A DNA stretch of 64,000 bases, taken from contig NZ_JAMGBE010000001.1 of assembly GCF_023516575.1 (NCBI RefSeq), positions 310,001-374,000 of the forward strand. The letters run 5' to 3'. A program made the translations under genes and the position numbers. Each line of letters starts with the position of its first letter. Position 1 is the first letter of the stretch. Source of the stretch: Sphingomonas hankyongi (GTDB lineage: Bacteria > Pseudomonadota > Alphaproteobacteria > Sphingomonadales > Sphingomonadaceae). Under the pieces are notes generated by a model that was given only the letters and a program-made list of their open reading frames with translations, did not search any database and was not told the DNA's origin. Below are positions 52,008 to 60,151 of this stretch, piece after piece.

Positions 52008-52802
52008 TCAGACGGCGACGGGCGCCGAAATGTGCGGGTGCGGTTCGTAATTCTCGAAGACGAAGTCTTCAGGCTCGTAGTCGAACAGGCCTTGGCCACG
52101 ATCCTTGATCACGAGCTGGGGCAGCGGTCGCGGATCGCGCGATAGCTGAAGGCGGGCCTGCTCCAGGTGGTTCGAGTACAGGTGGACGTCGCCTCCGGTC
52201 CACACGAAAGTCCCCGGCTGCAGCCCCGCCTCTCGAGCCAGCATGTGCGTAAGCAACGCATAGCTGGCGATGTTGAACGGGACGCCAAGGAAGAAATCTG
52301 CGCTGCGCTGGTAGAGCTGAAGGTTCAGCCTGCCGGCGGCAACTTGCGTCTGGAACAGGCAATGGCAGGGCGCCAGCGCCATCCGCTGTATTTCCCCCGG
52401 ATTCCAGGCGGTGACGATCTGTCGCCGCGAATAGGGGTCGCGACGAATGAGATCCACGAGATTGGCGATCTGGTCGACATGCCGCCCATCGGCCGTTTCC
52501 CAGTTGCGCCATTGCTTCCCGTAGACAGGGCCGAGGTCGCCCTCCTCGTTTGCCCATTCGTCCCAGATGCTGACGTTGCGATCCTTCAGCCAGCGGATGT
52601 TCGTGTCGCCCCGCAGGAACCATAGAAGCTCGACTATGATCGAGCGCAGGTGCAGCTTCTTGGTGGTGAGCAACGGAAAGCCATCCGCCAGGTCGAATCG
52701 CATCTGCCCCCCGAAGAGCGACAAGGTGCCGGTTCCGGTACGGTCCTGCTGCTCGACGCCCTCGTCGAGGATTTGCTGCATCAAGGCGAGATATTGGCGC
52801 AT
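52008..52802 (-). CDS. thyA: Thymidylate synthase
   Basis: The 264-residue enzyme makes dTMP from dUMP with methylene-tetrahydrofolate. The catalytic Cys is C146 in [11 protein letters not shown], preceded by [29 protein letters not shown] at residues 20-38 contains the phosphate-binding Arg, and [21 protein letters not shown] is the conserved C-terminal half. The length and Cys number match the E. coli enzyme. No dihydrofolate reductase gene follows it here. Confidence 0.97.
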   Translation of the reverse strand: MRQYLALMQQILDEGVEQQDRTGTGTLSLFGGQMRFDLADGFPLLTTKKLHLRSIIVELLWFLRGDTNIRWLKDRNVSIWDEWANEEGDLGPVYGKQWRNWETADGRHVDQIANLVDLIRRDPYSRRQIVTAWNPGEIQRMALAPCHCLFQTQVAAGRLNLQLYQRSADFFLGVPFNIASYALLTHMLAREAGLQPGTFVWTGGDVHLYSNHLEQARLQLSRDPRPLPQLVIKDRGQGLFDYEPEDFVFENYEPHPHISAPVAV

Positions 52803-52919
52803 GGCTCTACCCTAACGAAGACGGCGGCCTCGTCCAACGGCTGTCGATACATCCATAACGGAGTCCAGTTCCGACTTGGTTGAACTGGCCATCACGGCAC
52901 TCACTCTTAAGCTGGCACG

Positions 52920-53324
52920 ATGCGTTACCAGCGTGCCGAACCGCCGCTCAAGCTCGATGGCCTGAGCGTTGCGCAATCCTTCTTCGCGGCTTGCTTTTCA
53001 GACGCCGACCCCTCGCGGGAACGGCTGATCGTCGCTCATCTCGACGACGAGGCGCGCTGCCTCCACCTGTCCCAGCACCAAGGAGACGAAACCGGTACGT
53101 CGTTCCCGCTTCGCGAGATCGTGGTCGATGCGGCGATTCATGGCAGCGCTGGAATCGTGCTCGCCCACAATCATCCGAGCGGAGATGCGACGCCCGGCGA
53201 TTCGGATTGCCGCGCTACCCGCCGCCTCGCGGCGGCCGTTCAAGCGCTCGACTGTGCCGTGATTGACCACCTCATATTCGCCGGTGGCGACTGCACGAGC
53301 TTGAGGAGCATGGGGCTGCTCTAG
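52920..53324 (+). CDS. Stand-alone RadC-like JAB/MPN-domain protein
   Basis: The 134-residue protein is only the C-terminal metalloprotease-like domain of RadC. The JAMM ligands are H83-x-H85 in VLAHNHPSGD and D96 ten residues later. The usual N-terminal helix-hairpin-helix half of RadC is missing. The biochemical role of RadC proteins is unresolved; isopeptidase-like activity is assumed from the fold. It is divergent from thyA and 51 bp ahead of corA. Confidence 0.82.
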   Translation: MRYQRAEPPLKLDGLSVAQSFFAACFSDADPSRERLIVAHLDDEARCLHLSQHQGDETGTSFPLREIVVDAAIHGSAGIVLAHNHPSGDATPGDSDCRATRRLAAAVQALDCAVIDHLIFAGGDCTSLRSMGLL

Positions 53325-53375
53325 GATCGCATTGGGCAGCTAGTGCCACCGCACTCCGTGGAGTAGTGGGCCGCC

Positions 53376-54344
53376 ATGGCTGTTGTTGCCGCATATCTGT
53401 ATCGCGACGGGCACCGTGTGAGGTCGATCAAGATCGACGAGCCGGTCAGTTGCCGGGAGGTGAAAAGCGAGTTCGTCTGGATCGGGATCGCCGATCCCAC
53501 ACAGGACGAGATGCGCTCGCTCGCCAATTGCTACGATCTCCACCCACTGGCAGTCGAAGACGCGATCAAGGCGGATCAGTTGCCGAAGATCGACGTTTAC
53601 GGCGACCAATTGTTCGTGGTGGCCCGCACGGCGCGCCTGGAAGGCGATCATATCGATTATGGTGAGACAGCGATCTTTGTCGGGCACAGCCACATTATCA
53701 GTGTCCGCCATGGATCTACCCGAGCGCATACGGCGCTGCGCGAACAGCTGGAAAAGGCGCCCAGGCTGCTCATGCACGGGGTCGATTACCTGCTTCACGC
53801 GATCCTCGACTATATCGTCGACGGATATCTGCCTCTCATCGAGGACCTCGAGGAAGAGGTTCTGGAGATGGAGACCAAGGCCATCGACAGCTTTCTGGGC
53901 CGCGATGAGGTCAGTCGCATTTTCACCGTCCGCCGCGAGCTCATCCGCTTCCAGCGCATCCTCGGTCCGATGGGGGAAGTGGCGAGCAAGCTCGCCCGGC
54001 AGGAGCTGCCCTGCGTAGACCCGGAAGCGCGAATCTACTTTCGCGATGTTTCGGACCACATCCGACGGGTCCAGGCTCGCGTAGACGGACTTCGGGACGT
54101 CCTTGCCGGCGTTTTCGAGTTCAGCTCGCTACTCGAGCAACAGCGGCAGGGCACGATCACTCGGCAGCTTGCCGCCTGGGCGGCGATTCTCGCGGTTCCG
54201 ACGGCGATCGCGGGCATCTACGGCATGAACTTCCACAACATGCCGGAGCTGAGCACCCAATATGGCTATTACGTCGTTGTCGGGGTCATCGTCATGATCT
54301 GCCTGCTGCTCTACGCACGTTTCAGGCGGACGGGCTGGCTTTAG
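53376..54344 (+). CDS. corA: CorA-type magnesium/cobalt channel
   Basis: The 322-residue protein has a cytoplasmic N-terminal domain, a long coiled stalk helix, and two C-terminal transmembrane segments. The selectivity motif GMN is at residues 283-285 (IAGIYGMNFHNMPEL), at the end of the first transmembrane helix, and the basic tail RFRRTGWL follows the second. It should form a pentamer importing Mg2+. It converges on the methyltransferase with a 4-bp overlap of stop codons. Confidence 0.95.
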   Translation: MAVVAAYLYRDGHRVRSIKIDEPVSCREVKSEFVWIGIADPTQDEMRSLANCYDLHPLAVEDAIKADQLPKIDVYGDQLFVVARTARLEGDHIDYGETAIFVGHSHIISVRHGSTRAHTALREQLEKAPRLLMHGVDYLLHAILDYIVDGYLPLIEDLEEEVLEMETKAIDSFLGRDEVSRIFTVRRELIRFQRILGPMGEVASKLARQELPCVDPEARIYFRDVSDHIRRVQARVDGLRDVLAGVFEFSSLLEQQRQGTITRQLAAWAAILAVPTAIAGIYGMNFHNMPELSTQYGYYVVVGVIVMICLLLYARFRRTGWL

Positions 54345-55039
54345 CTTCGTTCGGATCGGCAAGGTTTGATTTTGGAGGGTTCCGGCTTCGGCCCGGCCGA
54401 CCGAAACGCCATCAGATAAGCGTCGCTGCTCGGCAGTTCCTCGAAGTGGGCCGACTGGAGCGCTAGCGCGGCGAGTTCGCAGCGAAGCTGCTGCGGTGGG
54501 ATGCCATGACGATCCGTGGCTCGATTGGAATCGACCACGATCACCAGACCGCCCGGCTTCAGGGCATCTCGCAAGTGCCACAGGAACGCGTAGGGCGATT
54601 GCACCTCGTGGTACATGTGGACGAGGAAGACTCGATCGAACGACTGCTGCGGGAGCATCGGATTGTCGGGGCTCCCGAGCTTCACCGCGACGTTGTCGAG
54701 CTGTTCTCGCTGGACCCGCTGACTCAGCGAATCCCGGACCGCCGGCATGATGTCCTCCGCGAGGACCCGTCCCTTCGGCCCGACCGTGCGGGCCAGCCGA
54801 ACCGTGTAATAGCCTTCGCCGGCGCCGACGTCGGCTACGGACATTCCGGGCTTCACGCCGGCAAGTTGTATGACCTGTTCGGCCTCGCCGACGCGGTCGC
54901 GAGCATCTTCCGTTGAGAATGCGTCGCCGACAATCGGAGAGACCTTGCGTTCCGCCTTCGGGAATTGCGGCTGGGACGGCTCCGCGCGGCACGCGGCCAG
55001 CCCAAGGATTAGCGCCGCCGCTGCGCGCCTATTCCACAT
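54341..55039 (-). CDS. Class I SAM-dependent methyltransferase with a lipoprotein signal
   Basis: The 232-residue protein begins with a lipoprotein signal: a hydrophobic stretch and the lipobox LAAC with Cys at residue 17. The mature part is a Rossmann-type methyltransferase with VADVGAGEGYYTVRLAR as motif I, EDIMPAVRDS after it, and FLVHMYHEVQSPYAFLWHLRDALKPGG as the post-motif region. A SAM enzyme outside the cytoplasm would lack an obvious SAM supply, so it may bind another ligand or act without export. The start overlaps the prfB stop by 11 bp, placing it downstream of prfB in one transcript. Confidence 0.8.
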   Translation of the reverse strand: MWNRRAAAALILGLAACRAEPSQPQFPKAERKVSPIVGDAFSTEDARDRVGEAEQVIQLAGVKPGMSVADVGAGEGYYTVRLARTVGPKGRVLAEDIMPAVRDSLSQRVQREQLDNVAVKLGSPDNPMLPQQSFDRVFLVHMYHEVQSPYAFLWHLRDALKPGGLVIVVDSNRATDRHGIPPQQLRCELAALALQSAHFEELPSSDAYLMAFRSAGPKPEPSKIKPCRSERS

Positions 55040-56156
55040 CCTCGACCTCGACGGTCTCTCCGGTCACGCGTTGGGACAGGGCCGCGGCCATGAACCGGTC
55101 GAGGTCGCCATCCAGCACATCCGTCGGCGACGTCGAAGTCACTCCTGTGCGCAGGTCCTTCACCAACTGGTATGGTTGCAGCACATAGGATCGTATCTGG
55201 TGGCCCCACCCGATATCGGTCTTGGCGGCATTGGCAGCGTTCGCCTCGGCCTCCCGTTTTTGCAGCTCCGCTTCGTACAGGCGCGCCTTCAGCTGCTTCA
55301 TCGCCGAGGCGCGGTTCTTGTGCTGCGACCGCTCGTTCTGGCAGGCGACGACGATCCCAGTGGGAATGTGCGTGATCCGGACTGCGCTGTCCGTCGTATT
55401 GACGTGCTGACCTCCCGCGCCGGATGCCCTGTAGGTGTCGATCCGAAGGTCCTTGTCCTCGACCTGGATGTCGATATCCTCGTCGACTTCCGGATAGACC
55501 CACACGCTCGAGAAGCTGGTGTGGCGCCGAGCGTTGGCATCATACGGGCTGATCCGTACCAGCCGGTGGACCCCGCTCTCCGTCTTCAAGTTGCCGTAGG
55601 CATTCTCGCCTTTGACGAGGATCGTTGCCGACTTGATGCCCGCCTGCTCGCCTGAATGATGGTCGATCATCTCGACTTTGTAGCGGTGGCGCTCGCCCCA
55701 GCGCGTGTACATGCGGAGCAGCATCTCCGCCCAGTCCTGGCTTTCGGTGCCCCCTGCCCCGGCGTTCACCTCGATATAGGCGCTGTTCGCGTCGGCTTCC
55801 CCGGCCAGGAGGGCCGCCACCTTGTCGCGCTCCGCGCGGTCGGCGAGATCGGCGAGGCTGCGGATACCGTCCTCGACGAGGGCGTCGTCCCCTTCTGTCT
55901 CGGCAAGCTCGATCAGCTCGGCGGTATCGGCCAGTTCCCTCTCGATCGCGCGCGTCGCTCCGATCGCCTCGTCCAGGCGGCGCCGTTCGCGCATGACGTC
56001 CTGCGCCGCCTTCGGATCGTTCCAAAGGCTAGGGTCCTCGACCTTCGCATTCAGCTCATCCAGTCGCTTCATGGCGCGATCCCAATCGAGAAAGCGGCGG
56101 AGAAGCGCCGTGGCGGCATTGATCTGATCGATATGGGCCTGCGCTTCGGCGCGCAT
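55029..56156 (-). CDS. prfB: Peptide chain release factor 2
   Basis: The 375-residue factor ends translation at UGA and UAA codons. The peptidyl-tRNA hydrolysis motif GGQ is at residues 248-250 (RASGAGGQHVN). The stop-codon recognition segment is S203-P204-Y205 in RISPYDANARRHTSF, so the Phe of the textbook SPF motif is Tyr. The programmed +1 frameshift of E. coli prfB is absent: the matching site encodes RRFLDWD in an unbroken frame. It overlaps the next gene and lies 40 bp behind PBP1A. Confidence 0.96.
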   Translation of the reverse strand: MRAEAQAHIDQINAATALLRRFLDWDRAMKRLDELNAKVEDPSLWNDPKAAQDVMRERRRLDEAIGATRAIERELADTAELIELAETEGDDALVEDGIRSLADLADRAERDKVAALLAGEADANSAYIEVNAGAGGTESQDWAEMLLRMYTRWGERHRYKVEMIDHHSGEQAGIKSATILVKGENAYGNLKTESGVHRLVRISPYDANARRHTSFSSVWVYPEVDEDIDIQVEDKDLRIDTYRASGAGGQHVNTTDSAVRITHIPTGIVVACQNERSQHKNRASAMKQLKARLYEAELQKREAEANAANAAKTDIGWGHQIRSYVLQPYQLVKDLRTGVTSTSPTDVLDGDLDRFMAAALSQRVTGETVEVEDVE

Positions 56157-56196
56157 GTCGCTGAACCTTCGTAAATCCTATCGGGCAACAGCCCTA

Positions 56197-58806
56197 TTAT
56201 TGCGTATTCGTCGTTGGCAAGACGCTGGGCTGCGGCTGGGGTGCGACTTGCCTCGGCCGCTGCGCCGCGGCCGCTCTCTGCTGCTGCCGCAACTGCTGCA
56301 GCCGTTGCAGCTGCTGCAGCTGTTGCTGCCTTGGGTCGACATCCTCTTCGCCATAGGGGTTGCCCGACCGCCGATACGAGCGCCGCGGTTCGGTCTGCGG
56401 CTGGAACGCCTCCCAGATCACCGAGGATTTCGGGTCTTCCTTGGTCGGGAACACGCCGTAGACGCGCTTGCCGCTCGCCCTGTCGATTCGAACCCAGCGA
56501 ATGCCGGCGGGCGCAACGAACGGCACCTTTGGCTGGTCCTTGAGTGCGGTCTGCGCCCATTGCTTGAAGATCGGCGCCGCGATGCGGCCGCCCTGCGCGG
56601 CATGACCCATCGGCCGCGGCTGATCGTAGCCCATGTACACTCCACCGACGATGTCAGGGGTGCCGCCGACGAACCACACGTTGGTCGGTCCTGACGTCGT
56701 TCCCGTCTTGCCGAATAGCGGCCGGTCGAGGTCACGCAGCACGGTCGCGGTGCCGCGCTCGATCACGCCGGTCATGATGTGGACCATCTGGAAGGCGGCC
56801 ATCGGGTCGAGCAATTGACGCGTTCGGCTGGGGGGGCGCGGCATCGTCTTGCCGTCCCAATCCGCCGCATTGCAATTTTCCATCAGAGCGCAGCGATTGT
56901 CGGTTCGGAAGATCACCTTGCCGTTCCGGTCCTGCACATAATCGATCGTGGTGGGACGCACCGACCGGCCCTGGTTGGCCAGGATCGCATAAGCGTTGAC
57001 GAGCCGCTGAACGGTCGTTTCGCCCGCGCCCAGCGCGATAGACAGATAGTTCGGGAAGTCGCCGACGCCGAGCTTCTTCGCATTGGCGATGACCTTCGGC
57101 ATGCCGGTCTCAGACGCGGCCCGAACCGTCATCAGGTTACGGGACTGCTCGACGCCCCAGCGCATCGTATGCGGCCCCGCATAACGGCGGTCGAAGTTCA
57201 CGAAGCACTTATTGCCGAGCCCCGCGCCCTGATAGACGCAGAAAGGCGCGTCCACGATGATCGACGCAGGCGTCATTCCGTTCTCAAGCGCCGTCACATA
57301 AACGATGGGCTTGAACGCCGAACCCGGCTGGCGAAGCGCCTGCGTGGCGCGGTTGTAGGCCGACCCGACGACATCGAAGCCGCCCTGCATCGCCAGGACG
57401 CGGCCCGTGTGCACTTCTTCTGCGACAAATCCACCGCCGATCTTCGGCACCGAGCGCAGCGCATAGGCGCCTGGGCTCTCTTGCTTGACGATGATGATCA
57501 TGCCCGGACGCAGATAATCGAACGCAACGCCGCCCACGCCCCGCTTAGGCATGGCGGCTGCCGACCGAGCTAGCGTTCCGGACGATCCGTTGGTGAATCC
57601 GATCCGGGCTTCTCCTGCGTTCTTGGAGAGCACGACTGCCTTGCGCCAGTCTGTGAAACCGACGCCGATCGGCGCCCGGTCGAGCGCACCCGCCCAATCG
57701 CCGGAGAGATCGACGCTCTTTTCGGTGTCGATCCAGCCGCGCCCCGCGCCGTCGAACTTCGCAAGTCCTTCTCGGAGGGCTTCGGCGGCCGCGTCCTGCA
57801 TCATTGGGTTCATCGACGTGCGAACCCACAATCCGCCGGCGTAGACGCTGTTTGGCCCATTGTCGGCATTCTCGCCGAACTGCTTCATCAGGCTGCGGCG
57901 AACATCTTCCATGAAATAGCCGCCCTGCTGGCGGAACTTCTCGTTGCTGCCGTAGCGGATCGTGCCGAGCGGCATCGTGGCCGCCTCGCGCCATTGCTCC
58001 TCGCTGATGTAGCCGTTGCGATACATCTCCCGCAGCACGTAGTTGCGGCGATCGAGCGCCTTCTGCGTCGCTCTGACCGGGTCGTAATTGGCTGGAGCCT
58101 TGGGGAGGACTGCGAGATAAGCGGCTTCCGGCAGCGTAAGCTCGTTGATGTCCTTGTCGAAATAAGCGCGCGCGGCCGACTGGACGCCGTAGGCATTGCG
58201 GCCAAGGAAGATAGAGTTGAGGTAGATTTCCAGGATCTGCTGCTTGCTCAGGGTCGATTCGAGCCTGAACGCCAGGATCGCCTCGCGGATTTTCCGGCCG
58301 ATATTGTAGCTGCTGTCCTTGAGCAGATATTTAGCGACCTGCTGCGTGATCGTGGAGCCGCCTTTCGCGCGTCCACCGCCCGTCACGCTCTTGGTCGTGA
58401 AGTCGGCGACCGCTCCGATCAGCCCCGCATAATCGATGCCGCCGTGACGGAAGAAGGTCTTGTCCTCGGCCGAGATGAACGCATTGACGACCAAGGGCGG
58501 GAATTCGTCATAGGCGAGCTCGACGCGTCGCTCGCGCGCGAAAGTCTGTACCAGGTCTCCGTCATAGCCGCGCACGTTGGTCGGAAGCGGAGGCTCATAG
58601 GCCAGGAGTTTTTCCGAAGATGGAAGGCCGCTAGCGAAATACAGCCACACTCCGGAGAAAAAAACGAACAGGCCGAGCGCGGTCCAGGTGCCGCGACGGA
58701 CCCATTTGCGCTGCCACCAAGGCTCGATTCGATCCCGGACCCTCTCATTGAAGGCGACGAGGTCAGGTAGCTGCCATTGAGGAACGGTGAGGCGTTCGAA
58801 CTTCAT
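56197..58806 (-). CDS. mrcA: Penicillin-binding protein 1A (bifunctional class A PBP)
   Basis: The 869-residue inner-membrane enzyme polymerises and cross-links peptidoglycan. A transmembrane helix spans residues 42-60. The GT51 domain has the catalytic Glu in ISAEDKTFFRHGG (about residue 114) and GGSTITQQ. The transpeptidase domain has SAFK with S496, the SRN triad at 555-557, and KTGTT further on. The C-terminal tail is rich in Gln, Leu and Ala and ends PTTNTQ; such tails vary widely. It lies 41 bp behind the amidase gene, a coherent cell-wall pair. Confidence 0.96.
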   Translation of the reverse strand: MKFERLTVPQWQLPDLVAFNERVRDRIEPWWQRKWVRRGTWTALGLFVFFSGVWLYFASGLPSSEKLLAYEPPLPTNVRGYDGDLVQTFARERRVELAYDEFPPLVVNAFISAEDKTFFRHGGIDYAGLIGAVADFTTKSVTGGGRAKGGSTITQQVAKYLLKDSSYNIGRKIREAILAFRLESTLSKQQILEIYLNSIFLGRNAYGVQSAARAYFDKDINELTLPEAAYLAVLPKAPANYDPVRATQKALDRRNYVLREMYRNGYISEEQWREAATMPLGTIRYGSNEKFRQQGGYFMEDVRRSLMKQFGENADNGPNSVYAGGLWVRTSMNPMMQDAAAEALREGLAKFDGAGRGWIDTEKSVDLSGDWAGALDRAPIGVGFTDWRKAVVLSKNAGEARIGFTNGSSGTLARSAAAMPKRGVGGVAFDYLRPGMIIIVKQESPGAYALRSVPKIGGGFVAEEVHTGRVLAMQGGFDVVGSAYNRATQALRQPGSAFKPIVYVTALENGMTPASIIVDAPFCVYQGAGLGNKCFVNFDRRYAGPHTMRWGVEQSRNLMTVRAASETGMPKVIANAKKLGVGDFPNYLSIALGAGETTVQRLVNAYAILANQGRSVRPTTIDYVQDRNGKVIFRTDNRCALMENCNAADWDGKTMPRPPSRTRQLLDPMAAFQMVHIMTGVIERGTATVLRDLDRPLFGKTGTTSGPTNVWFVGGTPDIVGGVYMGYDQPRPMGHAAQGGRIAAPIFKQWAQTALKDQPKVPFVAPAGIRWVRIDRASGKRVYGVFPTKEDPKSSVIWEAFQPQTEPRRSYRRSGNPYGEEDVDPRQQQLQQLQRLQQLRQQQRAAAAQRPRQVAPQPQPSVLPTTNTQ

Positions 58807-58847
58807 TCCGCGCGGCTCTAGCCCTTTCGGCGAGTGGCTGGAAGCAG

Positions 58848-59780
58848 TTAACGGCGTGAACGTGTTGCGACGTCCGCCTCAACGGCCTGGGCCAGGGCGA
58901 GGACCATCGCACTGCGATGCTCTGGCGAGCGCAAAAGAGCCTCGTCGTCGACGTTGCTGATATAGCCTGCCTCGAACAGCACGGCAGGCGTGTCCGCGCG
59001 GCGCAGCACGTGAAATGCCGCGAACCGATGAGGATCGGGTCGTAGTTCGAACCGCCCTGCGGACTTCCTGAGCAGCCGCATCGAGAAATCAGCCGAGGCG
59101 TTCATCTCCGATCGCATCGCAAGGTCCGCCAGCATCGATGCAACCGGGGACGCATCCTGGGCAGTCGCTACGGCGTCGCCGTTCTGGGCGGCCGCGAGGC
59201 GCGCTGCCTCCCCGTCGGACGCCACGTCAGAAAGGGAATAAACGGTTGCCCCACGCGCGAGAGGGTTGGGCGCGCTGTCGGTGTGGAGAGAGATAAACAG
59301 GCTTGCGCCGAGCCTCCGCGCCACCGCGGCGCGGTCTTCGAGTGTCAGGTAACGGTCATCGTCGCGCGTAAGGGCGACACGCACCCGGCCCCGCTCGACC
59401 AGGATATCGCGAAGCTCCCGCGCAAGCGCGAGCGTCAGCTCTTTCTCCCGCACCTCGCCCGAAACGCTCGTGGCCCCCGGGTCGCGTCCTCCATGGCCAG
59501 CATCGATGACGATGATGGGGCGCCCTGCAGCGGAGGGGGCGCCGTAAATGCGGTCGTTGGTGGCAACCGGCATTCCAACGGTCAGGCTCGCCTGTCTCGC
59601 CTCGCCCAGCAGGGCGGGCCGGTCGTCCACCGCCGACGCGCCGCTCCTGCCGGCCGCGGTAAGACCGAATAGCGCCACGGCAGCGACGACCAAAGTCACG
59701 CCGGCGAGCAGTTTTTCGCGAGGAACGCGATCCTTCACCCAAATTCCGCCAAACCGTTGAGCCACAAGCCAAGTTATCAT
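58848..59780 (-). CDS. N-acetylmuramoyl-L-alanine amidase (Amidase_3)
   Basis: The 310-residue zinc amidase cleaves the bond between MurNAc and the stem peptide during division or wall turnover. The zinc ligands are in IVIDAGHGGRDPG, the REKELTLA Glu segment and FISLHTDSAPN, with the catalytic Glu in LFEAGYISN. The N-terminus has a hydrophobic segment LLAGVTLVVAAVALFGL preceded by basic residues, a signal anchor or signal peptide. No AMIN domain is present. It is upstream of PBP1A and divergent from rne. Confidence 0.93.
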   Translation of the reverse strand: MITWLVAQRFGGIWVKDRVPREKLLAGVTLVVAAVALFGLTAAGRSGASAVDDRPALLGEARQASLTVGMPVATNDRIYGAPSAAGRPIIVIDAGHGGRDPGATSVSGEVREKELTLALARELRDILVERGRVRVALTRDDDRYLTLEDRAAVARRLGASLFISLHTDSAPNPLARGATVYSLSDVASDGEAARLAAAQNGDAVATAQDASPVASMLADLAMRSEMNASADFSMRLLRKSAGRFELRPDPHRFAAFHVLRRADTPAVLFEAGYISNVDDEALLRSPEHRSAMVLALAQAVEADVATRSRR

Positions 59781-60151
59781 GCCTGATTGGTTAATGGTAA
59801 ATTATCCACGATTTCCTATTTATGGAGTGGCGGTGCGGTTGCGACGGTTACGAGCCGGTGCTAACCGCTCTGTCGATCTCCAGCTTTTGCCTGGAGATAT
59901 CCGCCGCCGCCGGTGCGAAAGGTGCGCGGCTTTCGAGGTTGACGCTTGCATGATGCCACAGAACGCCCTTTGTCCGCTCGAATGTGAAGCGGCGGTCGCG
60001 TTCCCTGTGCCGAGGCGCGGGATGGCACGTGCAGCAGACGCAACAATCATAAATCACCCCGCTCCATTGGGCCGCAGTACGGCCCGGGCGGCACTAATCA
60101 TGGCGCGGCGCCGGCACGGCCGGCTGCATCTTCGCGCCCGGAGAATTTTCA
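59781..60151 (+). promoter_or_regulatory. 371-bp divergent promoter and rne 5' leader
   Basis: No gene is supported here. It should hold the promoters for rne and the amidase. Hairpins are visible: 59876-59898 (ATCTCCAG/CTGGAGAT, loop CTTTTGC) and 60069-60085 (GGGCCG/CGGCCC, loop CAGTA). RNase E of other bacteria controls its own mRNA through a long structured leader; this leader has the right position and length, but the mechanism is inferred. Confidence 0.5.

Noticed and set aside
56200-56345. CTG/CAG-rich stretch as a microsatellite or repeat element
   Set aside because: It encodes the Gln/Leu-rich C-terminal tail of PBP1A and is irregular low-complexity coding sequence.
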